Shown: piece after piece, positions 1-10,889 of the stretch
How positions within the stretch are numbered: the stretch's first letter is position 1
How the letters are laid out: each line of letters begins with the position of its first letter
Assembly (NCBI GenBank): GCA_024741835.1
Contig: JAENRP010000014.1
Location: 228,921 to 292,920 of the forward strand
Direction of reading: 5' to 3'
From: Diplocarpon mali
Lineage: Eukaryota; Ascomycota; Leotiomycetes; Helotiales; Drepanopezizaceae
DNA: 64,000 nucleotides
Notes under the pieces: generated by a model
What the model was told of the DNA's origin: nothing
Seen by the model: only the letters and a program-made list of their open reading frames with translations
Database searches by the model: none
Program-made: the position numbers and the translations under genes

Positions 1-935
1 GATCCACCGTGCTCGAAATTCCAAAAATCGTAGGTAGAAATGCCCATATTTCCAGTTCACTAAGGGGAAAGTGAGTACGTGCTATACTTTTCTCATCCTA
101 CTAAGGGACAAAAAAGAGTTTTGCAAGAAAAAGTCTCCTGGAAATAGTTTGTTGGGAAAGCAGCTAGCTTACTATCAATTTTAAGATATACGAAACCTGT
201 AGGTTTGTGCCAAGAACTTTAAGAACTGAAGGTTTATTGGTATTCTTACCAGGCTGCATCTTGCAAGATGATATCAGGAGTATGATTAGGTGGCGTACTT
301 AGTTATGGTATTGTAAGTTCTAGCCTTAACTGTGTAATAACTAATCAGAGATTGTTATTATAGAATCTACTTTATCATAGGATAAACAAAAACTGTGTGA
401 ATGCATACTCAAACCTACAAACAAACTCTAAACCAGCTATGATATCATGCTAAATATGGTGTTTTTTTAGCATATGATAATAGAGTTCAAAGAAGAACTC
501 TAGTAAGCCTTTCCAATTTAACTTTTTTCCAACTGGATTCTAGAAGTGGGATCTACTTTTTGGTATGGTTGTTTTCTTGGTTTCTATGTAGGGCTCCAAC
601 TCCCCTAAAACTCCAAGGCGCGAACCATCTATGATTTTCTACTGCAATCAAACTCTAATTTTATCCTTGTGCGAGTTGGCAATCAAGAGGTGGTGATGGA
701 CTTTTATGACATTGGTAGAGGTAACACTGTATAGTAGCAGTAGTAGAAGGAGTATCATCCCCCTGAAACAGAGGAAATATCATTCGAAACTGGACCGAAG
801 GTTCAAAGGCACTATTCCGAGTGATTGTAGCCCTTGCTAGCCTTACAGAGCAGATTCAAATCTGGTTTCGCTACACTTATACTCCTAACGAGGTACTTCA
901 ATTCTATAGTGGAAACTTCTACAAGTGCTTTCTAG

Positions 936-960
936 CAGGCCAAACACTCACCACATTAGC
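936..960 (+). repeat. 25-bp dispersed motif, copy 1
   Basis: Degenerate copy of a motif whose best form reads GCAGGCCAAACAAACACCAC followed by ATTAGCGT. Seven copies were found by eye at 936, 1011, 3637, 3860, 27823, 28459 and 29312, on both strands. Several are preceded by TTYGTC and followed within 20-50 bp by TTTGCAAG or a similar string. Function is unknown; it may be a terminal or internal piece of an old mobile element. Confidence 0.5.
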
Positions 961-1010
961 GTCAAGACTTTGGTAGGCTTATAGTGTATTGATAAGGCTA
1001 AATACATTTT

Positions 1011-1036
1011 CATATGGTGTTTGTTTGACCTACGAC
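1011..1036 (-). repeat. 25-bp dispersed motif, copy 2 (inverted)
   Basis: Reads in the opposite direction to copy 1, about 50 bp away, so the two form a loose inverted pair. Confidence 0.5.
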
Positions 1037-1149
1037 AAAGTGCGATCCCTAGCCAACAGGGTGGGGGGACTGAGCCTTAGCCTGATAAAGCAATATCATA
1101 AAATGCTAATACTAGGAGACGCCGACTTAAAACCTGTAAATAGTGTCTC

Positions 1150-1980
1150 CTAATAACCTTCAAATTCTTTAGATTCTTTTTCAAAGGGTCTGTAAAATTG
1201 AGATTAAGCCCCTTCGATTTTGGAATAATCAAACCCTGAGTCGAATAAAGCTAGCACCTTTCGAAAGCCTTAAAATGAAAAAAAAAATCACACTATCTCT
1301 TTATAAATACCCTCTACTTTCGACCTCTACTTGCGTACTCAAAGATTATTTAGATACATAACTACGACTAGATGAAAGGCTTAACAAAGGATATAAAGGG
1401 GACTAAGGCGGGTTTTAGTATATAAGGAGAAGGAAGGAATAGGATGTATTTTAAAGAATTTTTTTATAAGAGACGATAGTAAGGGTTATAATAGAGAGCT
1501 ACCGCCTACTAGTAAGACGCTTGATATAATCAAATAAATAGCCACTATTAGCGTAAAGGGCTTATCTTAAAATAGATAACCTAAGGCGATTCTATTTACT
1601 AAAGGTACCTTCTAAGAACATACTTGACTAAGGCTTAGAGAGAACCGACGACTGAGGTATAGGCTAGACTTTTACCTACGGAATCAGGAACTATAAGTAT
1701 AACAAGCTAAATAGTAAATCGCAAGGAGTTTTTCATACTAGTTTCCTCCTTGTACCTCATCCGAATATAGCGTTTACTACTTGTGCTATATAGTTTAGAA
1801 CAAATATAGTATATCAAAAGGAGATTTTCTAGGAACCATAGGTATACTAGGCTAAATAGTGAGTCATGAGGAGTTTTTCATGCTGGTTTTCTTCTTATAA
1901 ATAATCTGACTATAGCGTTTCTCGCTCATGCTGTATAGTTTGAAACTAACATTGTATATTAAAAGGAAAAAACGCTAATA
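1150..1980. repeat. Dispersed A+T-rich repeat, copy 1 of 3
   Basis: Aligns by eye, with many substitutions, to 4320-4985 and 51330-52015. Shared landmarks in order are: an AGTCGAATAAAGCTAG-like string, CCTCTACTTTCGACCTCTACT, GGATATAAAGGGGA-like, TAGTAAGACGCTTGATATAATC-like, and AGCGTAAAGGGCTTAT. No copy keeps an open frame. The divergence is biased to A and T, as expected for RIP of a transposon remnant. The element class is not recognisable. Confidence 0.75.
1688..1975. repeat. Two tandem units of about 145 bp inside copy 1
   Basis: The stretch 1688-1830 is repeated at 1831-1975. Both units run from a GGAACTATAAGTATA-like start, through AGGAGTTTTTCAT, to a CTATATAGTTTAGAAC-like end. The other two dispersed copies (about 4846-4980 and 51871-52010) carry only one unit. 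Confidence 0.6.
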
Positions 1981-3636
1981 TTCTACATTTCTACATTTCT
2001 ACTATGCATCCTATGTAAGTATATGCTTAACGTATTAGTAAAGCATTTAATGGCTTTATAACTAAGATATTCAAGAGCTCTAAAGATTACTGGTGACGAA
2101 TAGCGTGATATGACTCTTCTCATATTTGAAATATTCCAATTTGAAGTATTTCTTCAATTATACATAAGTCCTAGTATACATCTATGCTAAATTTATCACC
2201 CTTCTAAGTTAGTACTTAACCCCTATAAAAGATCAGGCACAATACGCCACCCTTGTACCATAGCAAAGAGTAACATAGACTATATTGATTGGTCAAATAC
2301 CCTAGAAGGCTCTGTATATCAGCTCCAGTTCTGGTCCAGTTCTTGTACGAGTTGAGATGATTAAGTCGGGGGATTCTTAATTTTCACAATCCGCATACAA
2401 ATTAATACAATAACATTCTTGATGTTTTTAGGAATACGTTACCATTTTGCATACAGTTGTGATACTTACTCGTTGACATTAGTCAAATGAATTGTTTCAT
2501 GAACTTCCTACTCCTTCTCTCTACGTTAATAAAGTGGATCTGACGATATGCAGCTAAGCTGTAGTAGGGCCGGTATATCCACGGCATAGCCAATTCTACG
2601 CTTTCAATTTGGGCCTCTGATTCAGTTTCTCAACGACTACGGCCTTTATCAGATTATTAACTTTATAGGCCATAAATCAATCTCCAACTAGATCCCTTTT
2701 GATTACTGATCAGCCAAGGCGAATAAGCTTTCCCAATCAAGAGAACAGAGTTGAGGGACGCAGACTTACGACTTAGTGATCATCTCTTCCTACGAGGACG
2801 GTACGCTGCTCCCAATTTTCCTATCTCAATTGCTGTCTTATGTGTATCAAAAATTCCTAGTGAAAAGTATTCCTCTACCGGGGCACAAGGAATGCAGTAT
2901 GAAGAACTAAATGCCAAAGCCGAATACGTAGAAAACTATCCGATTCATGTTCCCATGTACTCGGAAGAAAAAACCGATATTCAAAGCTTGGTGTTTAAGT
3001 TAACAGCTTTCAAGTCATGTTTCCAGGCATCTGCTTCGTTTGCTTTCCTAAATGGTTGCTGCAGAATTCATACTTTCCGGTGGATTTCGGCCCTGGTTTT
3101 GATCGACCGTACTTGAAAAATTAAAGATATCAGGAGCATATCCTGTCCCGTTTTTTGAAGTGTGTATATCAACTTTCGAGGGAAGCTTTCTTCGGAAACA
3201 AAATCCGAAGAGAACAATCAATATAATCCTATGATGCGGTCGGCTGGAGGGCCTTCATTGGGTCGCTCAGGAGGCTCGCTCAGGTGGAGGAAGATGATTG
3301 ATTGTATTGTTATCTAGTGTATATAAGGTTTAGGAGACTTCGGAAAGAAAAGGAGGTTCCCCTGACTAATCATAGTCACGTGGAGAGTCTCCAGAATAAG
3401 TGGAGACTCCATCCATTCTGCACGACAAATCCTGACTCAGCTAGCATTCTACGTTGCAGCTGATTTTATGCAGTCCCCTCTTCAACTGTATGCTAAATAT
3501 GTAATTTTGCAAAGTCGTAGAACATAGCTCTCCTCGTATTCCCAAGTGGTTGAATACCTTTGTTTAGCGTAAAGCAAAAGAAAAATCCTGGTTTGACCTA
3601 GAGGCGAGGATAAGTATAGAAACTTCAAGATACTTT

Positions 3637-3662
3637 GTCAAAGGCTGAACAAACATCATATG
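3637..3662 (+). repeat. 25-bp dispersed motif, copy 3
   Basis: Reads TTGTCAAAGGCTGAACAAAC then ATCATATG. It has several C-to-T type differences from the best copy. Confidence 0.45.
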
Positions 3663-3859
3663 AAAGTAAATTTAACCCTGCAAACGTACCGAAAAATACC
3701 CTTGAACATGCACCAATATACCCCACTTTGATCAGCGACAATGAATGTGGACCTTTGAATTCGTAAGGCAGATGAGTTTTTGTTAATCAAAGTCAATATG
3801 ATGAACATGCCTACATCTGCTGTAGCCCACTGTACTGTGTGAGAAGCGAGTACCCCATC

Positions 3860-3885
3860 GCAGGCCAGACAAACACCACATTAGC
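3860..3885 (+). repeat. 25-bp dispersed motif, copy 4
   Basis: One of the best-preserved copies, followed by TTAGCGTAGG and, 35 bp on, GGTTTGCAAGG. Confidence 0.55.
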
Positions 3886-4319
3886 GTAGGCACCAAGGGT
3901 AATGTTCGGTAGGTTTGCAAGGTTTAAAATACTTCTGTACTTCCTTGCTTCGTACAAGCCGGAATAATCCCACATTTTTCTATCTCTGCGTAATCGGCAC
4001 TTGGCAATGCTGGTTTGACTAAAATTCTGTGAGGCTACGCTCTCTTACATAGTAGAGGCTGTTTGTGCAAGCTCAAAGTCGGGTCAGCTACTACTTCACT
4101 CTTCGTACATTAAATTTCCCTTGGTTTTATAATTTCCGTCTTCATGCTAAACTAACAGTCGGAGTTCTTGAAGTATTCTGAAGGCAACTGTTGATCGCTG
4201 AATGGCTGCATTTAGAATATACAGTTAACAAGTAGAAAGACTGCATTCATCAACTCTTTTCCTATGATTATGCAACTATCATACTAATTAGCAGACGCGA
4301 CGATCGTACGTATCCATCT

Positions 4320-4985
4320 CCCACTAAGCTGTAGATTCTTCTAAAGAGCTTGAGAAGCTAAGATTAAGTCCTTTCCACTGCGAAACATCAGACTCTGAGT
4401 CAATCAAATCCAAAAATTTCAGATGCTTTCAAACGACATTGTTTATACTTCCCTTTTTAATAAATACCCTCTACTTTCGAACTCTACTCGCGTACTTGAG
4501 GATTATTTAAATATAAATTTATGATTATAAGAAAGACTTAATGAGGATACAAAAGAAAAGGCAGATTATAGTATATAAGGAGGAGGAAGGAATAGGATAT
4601 ATTTTAAAGAATTTCTTTTTAAGAGACGATAATAGGGGTTATAATCGAGAGCTGCCGCCTACTAGTAAGATGCTTAATATAATCAAATAAACAGCCATTA
4701 TCAGCGTAAAGGGCTTATCCTAGAATTGAGAACCTAAGGCGGCTCTATTTATCAAGGCACCCTTTCAGAATGTACTCGCCTGAGACTTAGAAGGAATAAC
4801 TTCCAAGGTTTAAGTTAGACTCTAATCCAAGGAATTAGGAATTATAAGTATACCAGGCTAAATAGTAAAGAGATAAGGAGTTCTATACTAGTTTCTTCTT
4901 ATACATGAAAATATAGTATAGTATCTTTCGCTTATACTACATAGTCTAGAACTGACAAATTGTATTTGAAAAAAAGATAGTATTT
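4320..4985. repeat. Dispersed A+T-rich repeat, copy 2 of 3
   Basis: Same landmark order and orientation as copy 1, with a single 3' unit. Its end coincides with an abrupt change to C-rich, normal-composition sequence at about 4990. Confidence 0.75.
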
Positions 4986-6578
4986 ACTAACTCAACCCCC
5001 CTGCCCCCCGTCTCCCCCTTTTCTCTAAACGAGACCCTCGCTTCGGAAACCCCTTTTTAGGTAAGTTAAGATAAGCAAACCACTCAGCGTGCCAGCTCAG
5101 GTCTAAGTCCTAGCAGACTAAATAGTATCTCCCTATCCAACTAACCCACCTGATTACTTGTCACTATATCTGAAAAATGTTGCACCAGAGCTTCCCACTA
5201 AGCAACAAGCAAGCGCTAGCTTATCTCTTGTATCTCTTGATTCTACCCACCCACCCTATCCAGTTCCTATGATGCATCGCCTAGAGTTCTGCCTGGCAGA
5301 GCATTTCCCATCTCAAGACCGCCCGAAACGCCAAAACTCCTCAGGACGCAAGCAGGCCAGCGGAAGCACTTGCAAGCCTTGACGGACGACCTTCTACAGC
5401 CGAGCGCAGCGGGACTCGGAGAGCCGAGATTTCAAACCTCGTGAGCTGTGGTAGAGAGAGAGATATATCTGTGTATCTATACACGTACATCTTGACGTGG
5501 CATACCTCGCAGTACAGCTAACACATGTTTCAGAGACCTGGTATCCTGATAGGGTGACGAGCGGGAGACAGTCTAAAATGCCATGGTTTGGTGTTCTGTG
5601 CCAGGAGAGAGGCGGTTTCACTTATCGACAGCCAAGTGTAAAAGAAGAGAGCAGCCCTACTCATCCCGTCTCACATCTCCCGTCTCCTATTCCCCCCTCC
5701 CCCCTCCCCCATCCCTCCCCCTCTCCGTTTTTTTCTCCAAATAGCGTGTACGTTGACGAAAAAGAGTGTTTACGCTACGAGGGATCGAGTCTCTTGCTAG
5801 ACCTGCCCATACCCATACCACACACATCCGCCACAGGACCTGAAAGATCCAGCGCGGCCCTAGCTGCGCCAGAGGCTCGAGCATACCTATCTACGTTTGA
5901 AATACGCGAGAGCGCGAGCGTGTGGCTGGACAACGGATATCCTGTTGGGCAATAAGTAAAGCGCATATATATATCAGTGGGGAAGGCTGAAACTCGAGCT
6001 CAGTCACATGTATATACACTCCCGTCAAGCAGCAGGTTGAAATCACGTTTCCACTGGCTTTAATCTCAAATACAAGGGCTTGAATCTTGATATTCGTTTA
6101 CACAATTCCGTAGAAAATACCCCTTTGTAGTAATATATCAGCCCTACGGTATCCAGAGTTTCGCTCATCTCATCTCACGCTCCACGGGATAGAATCTTAC
6201 TTCAAGCTAGGACGCTCGAGTCTAGTAGGCTATATTTAAAAAGGAGAGCCGTGAGACATTGCAACTAGATCCTCTCTATCCCTCCATCTCTTTCCCCTCT
6301 TCCAGTGAGCCCAAAGACCCGGAGTAAATACTTCACCCTGAGTTTCCAACCGAGAGGTACGCTAAATCTTCACACGCCCGTCCCGTGAAGGGACGAGGGG
6401 GAACAGATGCTGCTGGTGGCCAGGGGTATCAGACATCTATATCCACTTCCTTTTCCGTTCCGTGTCCGAACGCGTGCGAAGCACAGATTAGAGTCCCGGC
6501 AACAATCCCTCTTAAAAAATTCTCCGACCAGAGTCATGTGACGAGCCAGTCTCGTCGCGCGCCAATTCTAAAGTTCTT
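4986..6578. other. Intergenic, downstream of the SREBP-like gene
   Basis: Base composition returns to normal here. A C-rich low-complexity patch lies at 5690-5730. Small overlapping open frames on both strands at 5394-5966 lack recognisable domains. The last 250 bp probably hold the 3' UTR of the minus-strand bHLH gene. Confidence 0.5.
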
Positions 6579-7987
6579 TCACATAGGAGTGTTGAGCCTG
6601 TCCATGACATACTGCTGCCTACTCAGCCCCAGCTGTTGTCGACCGACGATGGAAGGCTGATGCGAGCATTGCTGGTTACTCATCAGGTTCTGCTGCTGCT
6701 GCTGTGGTTGTCTGGACATGGCCAGGATACCAAAGGCGTCGACGCGGGACTTGAGGCTCGAGTTCTCTTTCGCGAGGTCCCTGTTCTGTTTCTCGAGGTG
6801 GGCGATGTATTCCGTGGCTTTGGATAGGACAGTCGCCTTTGTGTTTGTGAGCATCTATCCCTGGACGGAGAGGGGAGGACGTGCGTACGCACCTTGTTCA
6901 GCTTGTGCGCGGGCGTCAAGCCTTGGAGATCCTCCTCCTGCACATCTCCACACGCGTTCTTCTTGCTCATCACACGTAGCGAGGGCACCGAGTCCCGCAG
7001 TATCGCAATTTTGTCGTTGAGGTTTGTCCGGTACCGTTTCTCGATCATGTTGTGCGCCGTTTTTTTTGGAGCGTGCTGATGACCATTGGAGAGCTCTGGG
7101 CTCTCGTCATCCTCGTCTCCACCTATACTCGATTTACGCTTGTGACGTTTGGGTGGGTCGGGCGAGGATGGGGTAGAGGATGTTGAGGCGGGGTATTGGT
7201 CCGGCGTCGTCGGCGGCATGGCGATGCGGCGAAGCTTGTACTCTTCTTCGGGCGAGAGCTTGCAGTCGTGCTGTTGTTGTTGAGATCTTGACACTGGTCG
7301 TGGCCATGACGATGGAGTGGAGTACAGGCCCTCATGGCTAGAGTTGTCGTTTGTACGAGGTGCGGTGAGCTCGGTTAGAGACTGGAAGAATGGTGCGTCG
7401 ATCGTTGGATCTTCTTCGCATACAGCAGAGTCTTCTGTGGTCGACCCTCGGATTCCGTACCCGCTGCCCTGAAGTTCGAGTCCCGACGTCGCCGGGGAAG
7501 TCGACTCGGATTCGAAGTCTGGGAACAACTCTGACGTTGGTGAGAGAGCGACGTCCCCGGGGTCGTCCCAACGCATCCAATCTTCAAAAGTACCAAAATC
7601 GAAAGCCTGTTCGGACTTGATATCCGGGTTGAATTTCGTTTTGGGTAGCATGTAGCCCGTCGGGAAGAAAGCGAGAGACTCTGGTGAGCCGGGAGATGAT
7701 AGTGTTGAGTCGCACGAGTCTGAAGCAATTGCCGAGTCGTTATGTGAAACGCTGTCCCAGCCGTGTGTTGTGATTTTGATCTGGGTTGATAGATGTGTCA
7801 GTCCATGTTGATATCAAGTGGGATCTCCACCCTGATGCATCACTAGGCGTCATGACTAGGGGTCATGTGAGACGTTAAGCCAGGATGCTTATTGATGTCT
7901 GCTGGGGCAAGCTGGACATACTTGAGGTCTCTTCTGCGTTGGAAAGTAGTCGACACTAGACCCCTGGCGGACATCGGTGCTCGCCAT
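6579..7987 (-). CDS. SREBP-like bHLH transcription factor, soluble form
   Basis: Three exons (7987-7922, 7780-6893, 6836-6579) encode 403 residues. Intron 1 (141 bp) has a GTATGT donor, an ACTGAC branch site and a CAG acceptor. Intron 2 is 56 bp. All phases agree, and the start is the ATG at 7987. The basic helix-loop-helix begins near residue 262 with HNMIEKRYRTNLNDKI. The Tyr in EKRYR, where most bHLH proteins have Arg, is the hallmark of sterol regulatory element binding proteins. Helix 2 (from about residue 310) spans intron 2 and runs into a short leucine-zipper-like segment. The N-terminus is acidic and Ser/Thr/Pro-rich, as in an activation domain, and the C-terminus is Gln-rich. There are no membrane helices, unlike SREBP/SrbA, so this resembles the short nuclear SrbB type. 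The expected role is control of sterol and hypoxia genes. That role is inferred from the family. Confidence 0.88.
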
Positions 7988-10889
7988 TTGAGGAAACGAC
8001 TGTCAGTCGAGCCGCAAGATGAACTTGCTGGGTAAGGAGGTACGGTCAGAAGGCGGGGGTAGCTGGATGTAGATCACAAATCCACGAGGCGCCAATGGGT
8101 ACCGTGGCAAAATAGAACTAGGGCTGTAAATCGTGGAGGGGTGGAATGTCGCCGGTGATGAGTCTATCCTCGACAAGATGTTTTCTGTCCAGCGCCTACC
8201 GACGTGCGGAGCAGGGCGGGGGCGGAGGTCTTCTAAATATGAATCCAAAGCTGATGTTGCATCGCTTCAACAGAAGAATATCGGACCGTCAGGGACCTTC
8301 GGAATTATGACCCCGCAGTAAGAGAAATCAGTACCTGGGAAATCCGAGACTCAAGCCCCAGGAGCGATCTTTACTCGTGATCTGATCGTACGAGAATCGT
8401 GGATCGATGAGGCGACTTCTTCCCCCGGCGAGGTGTTGTTGCACTGTCGACTCAGCAGAGGTGCAGATATGTACCGGTGAGAATAAATACTACCTTCCCA
8501 AGTACCTCCCTACACGTAAATTCAGCTGCCGGCAGGATCCGTATCGCATAGATGCCGGGCGTAGGATCTCACTGTATTTCGTATTTCGTATGCACGAAGA
8601 GTAAAAGCCGGATGGAGCACACAGCTAGAGGAGAGGTTGAGTCAAGGACAGCCAGATGACCCTGGCCGGTTGCTTTATACCTCACGTGAATCTGCCGGCA
8701 ACGTGATATCGGTCGGTAATTCTCGGGGAGGTCCCCCGCCCGGAGATCCGGATTGAATGCCTTCTTGCCAGTCGGTAGATCTAGACCGGTCGCCCATCAC
8801 CTTCATCAATCAGAGCTGATACGTGAACAAGAGAAAGTCCTGTACACAGGTGGGCTGGTACGGCACCGCAGAGGGACGGCCCAGCAGCTGTCCAGGAATC
8901 TGATTGGCCAATGCCAGATCCTCACACGAGCCAGGTCGTATGGGGCTTGACACAACATCCGACATATACATAGTGGTAGGTTGACTTGTGGGCTGATTTT
9001 GATCTGGGGCCCCCGGCAAACCTCCAAGCCACCTGCGGAACGTCCCGGCCCTTGGGGGGGGGGGCAGATAGTATACATAGATATTTCGAAAATTCTCTGT
9101 CGATGTATAAAGATGTGTGCGTGTGTGCGCGTGTGTAGATTCCTAGAGAGTGTAGTGACGGCGGTGCGAGGCGATTTCCGATGCGCGAATCGGTATTCGA
9201 GGGGTTTCGAAGATCGGTGATGCTGCTCGATCTGTACGACTGCATTGCGGGCTGATCTGCTGGGCCTCGTTCGTAAGAGAAACATGGCTAACCGAGGTAC
9301 TCAGGCAATTCAGGGACAGGACTCGTAGATCCCGTCACCTGCAGCTGAGGTGGTATTCGTTGTCACTCGAGCCCACATGTCCTCAACCGAGAAAGGGTAA
9401 ACAAACACAGTCGTCACCAGGCCCCAGCCCAGAAATCCGTCCCCGTCAAGTCCTCGGTAACCCAGAGCATCCGGCTACCAGAAGACTTCAGAGCCAGAGC
9501 CTGTATTGACTTCGTCCAGGAAAGAGCCACTAGCTGAGCATGTATCATCACAATGCTACACGTCAGGGACCCTCCTACATGTGCGCGCCACAACCGATTT
9601 TCTGTACTACCTTGCCCAAGTCCCTTAGCGGCATTGACATAAGTATACAGATAGGCCTGTAATACAAAGTCAAATTTTTGCTTACGATCCAAGTCTATCG
9701 AAGTCGAGAACGGCCCCCACCCCCCAAAGTGGCACGAAAGCCTCGTAAATGGAGAGCCTCGTAGATGGAAAGCGGTCAAAAATTCCAAGATGATGCGTCT
9801 AGCCGACTGTCCGCTGAGTCGTGAGATGCTATACCAATTACCGCTGAGCCACTGATGCTTGAATCGAGAGAGAAGCTTGTATAATTAGGATCACTGTAAC
9901 GCCGCATGTTTGATAGAACCTTCAAGCATCTATCGAAGCCCAAGCCCTCGAGGTTGAGGCTCCGGGTATCGATCCTCCAGCCTCCCATATCTGAAGACGG
10001 CACATACGATGTGTGGCCATAGGAACGACTATCCTCTGCATAACGGCACAGTTGGCGATACTCTGGTACGGCAAAGAGCGGGATGAAAATCGATTCGATT
10101 CTCCTCAGCCTGGGACAGAGATCCACAGAGAATTTACATGTTTGCGTCTTAACTTCGTACTGTGACCCATCGATCAAAAGCAGGCAATCGTGTTAGGACG
10201 GACACCAGATCCCCACCAACTTTGCATACTCCTGACAATCGAACACTACCTTAGTAGTCATGGTGCCCCTCAAGTACCGACAGCAGCATGCATCCTCCCG
10301 AGCCTTTCTTACTTGGCGCACTGGCCTCCTCTTCTGGCGGTAGCACACAGGATCCTGAAAATTGACGATCCGATCGGTCTAACTTCCTGTGTAAGCGGCT
10401 CAGGTCGTGGGTTACAATCAGACCCGAGGCAGAACAGAAAAATCCTCGAGATAGTAAGGTAGTTGGAGATCTCGCCCTTCAGCTAAAATGACCTGAAAAT
10501 GTTTTTGTTCCGGATTACGCTTCATACCCGCATCTAAGGTTATGATCATTTCCCCTGCTGACACTTGACGAGCCAGGTTTTGGCCATCGCTTCATTTGGA
10601 TGCACACACAGCGCTATGCTTTTGAGCGCAGAAATATTACATGTCTTGCCAAGCTCCTCTCTACAGGTCTAGAATAGAGAACGGCCCTTGCCCAGGGGTG
10701 TGCAGATGTGATCTGATCACGCGATTGAAGTAAACAGCGCTGTTTCATGGTCGGTGGCTCAGTAGCACGGCGAGCAGAAATTGCTGCCCTGGTATGTTGT
10801 GTTCCATCTGTAACAAGTGAGGGAGCAAGTTCGCAGATGATCTGTGCTCGCCTCGCTAATCGAACCTCGTCGCGAACCTCTAAGCCATG
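7988..10889. other. Intergenic region between the SREBP-like and Zn2Cys6 genes
   Basis: About 2.9 kb with no gene I can support. It includes the 5' flank of the bHLH gene, a poly-G run near 9053-9065, and a 133-codon open frame (9776-10177, minus) that has no upstream ATG and no known domain. A small non-conserved gene cannot be excluded. Confidence 0.5.
8683..8688. promoter_or_regulatory. E-box CACGTG in TTCACGTGAG context
   Basis: A palindromic E-box lies about 700 bp upstream of the bHLH start codon. The flanking TCACGTGA resembles the sterol regulatory element bound by fungal SREBPs. Autoregulation is inferred, not shown. Confidence 0.25.

Larger units (their letters stand above)
1..1149. 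other. A+T-rich gene-free region
   Basis: No open frame with protein-like composition is visible on either strand. The sequence is rich in TA dinucleotides, as in RIP-mutated fungal repeat islands. It contains two copies of a short dispersed motif, described separately. Confidence 0.6.
1981..4319. other. A+T-rich region without a recognisable gene
   Basis: The only open frame above 100 codons (2751-3116) starts with TTG and has no recognisable domain. I read this as degraded repeat sequence. It carries two copies of the dispersed 25-bp motif. Confidence 0.55.

Noticed and set aside
2751..3116. 121-codon plus-strand frame in the A+T-rich region
   Set aside because: Starts with TTG, lies in repeat-like DNA, and has no domain.
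7123..7580. Several 60-117 codon frames over the bHLH gene
   Set aside because: They are shadows of exon 2 of the SREBP-like gene in other frames.
9776..10177. 133-codon minus-strand frame
   Set aside because: No ATG before the middle of the frame and no recognisable domain. Left as unassigned intergenic sequence.
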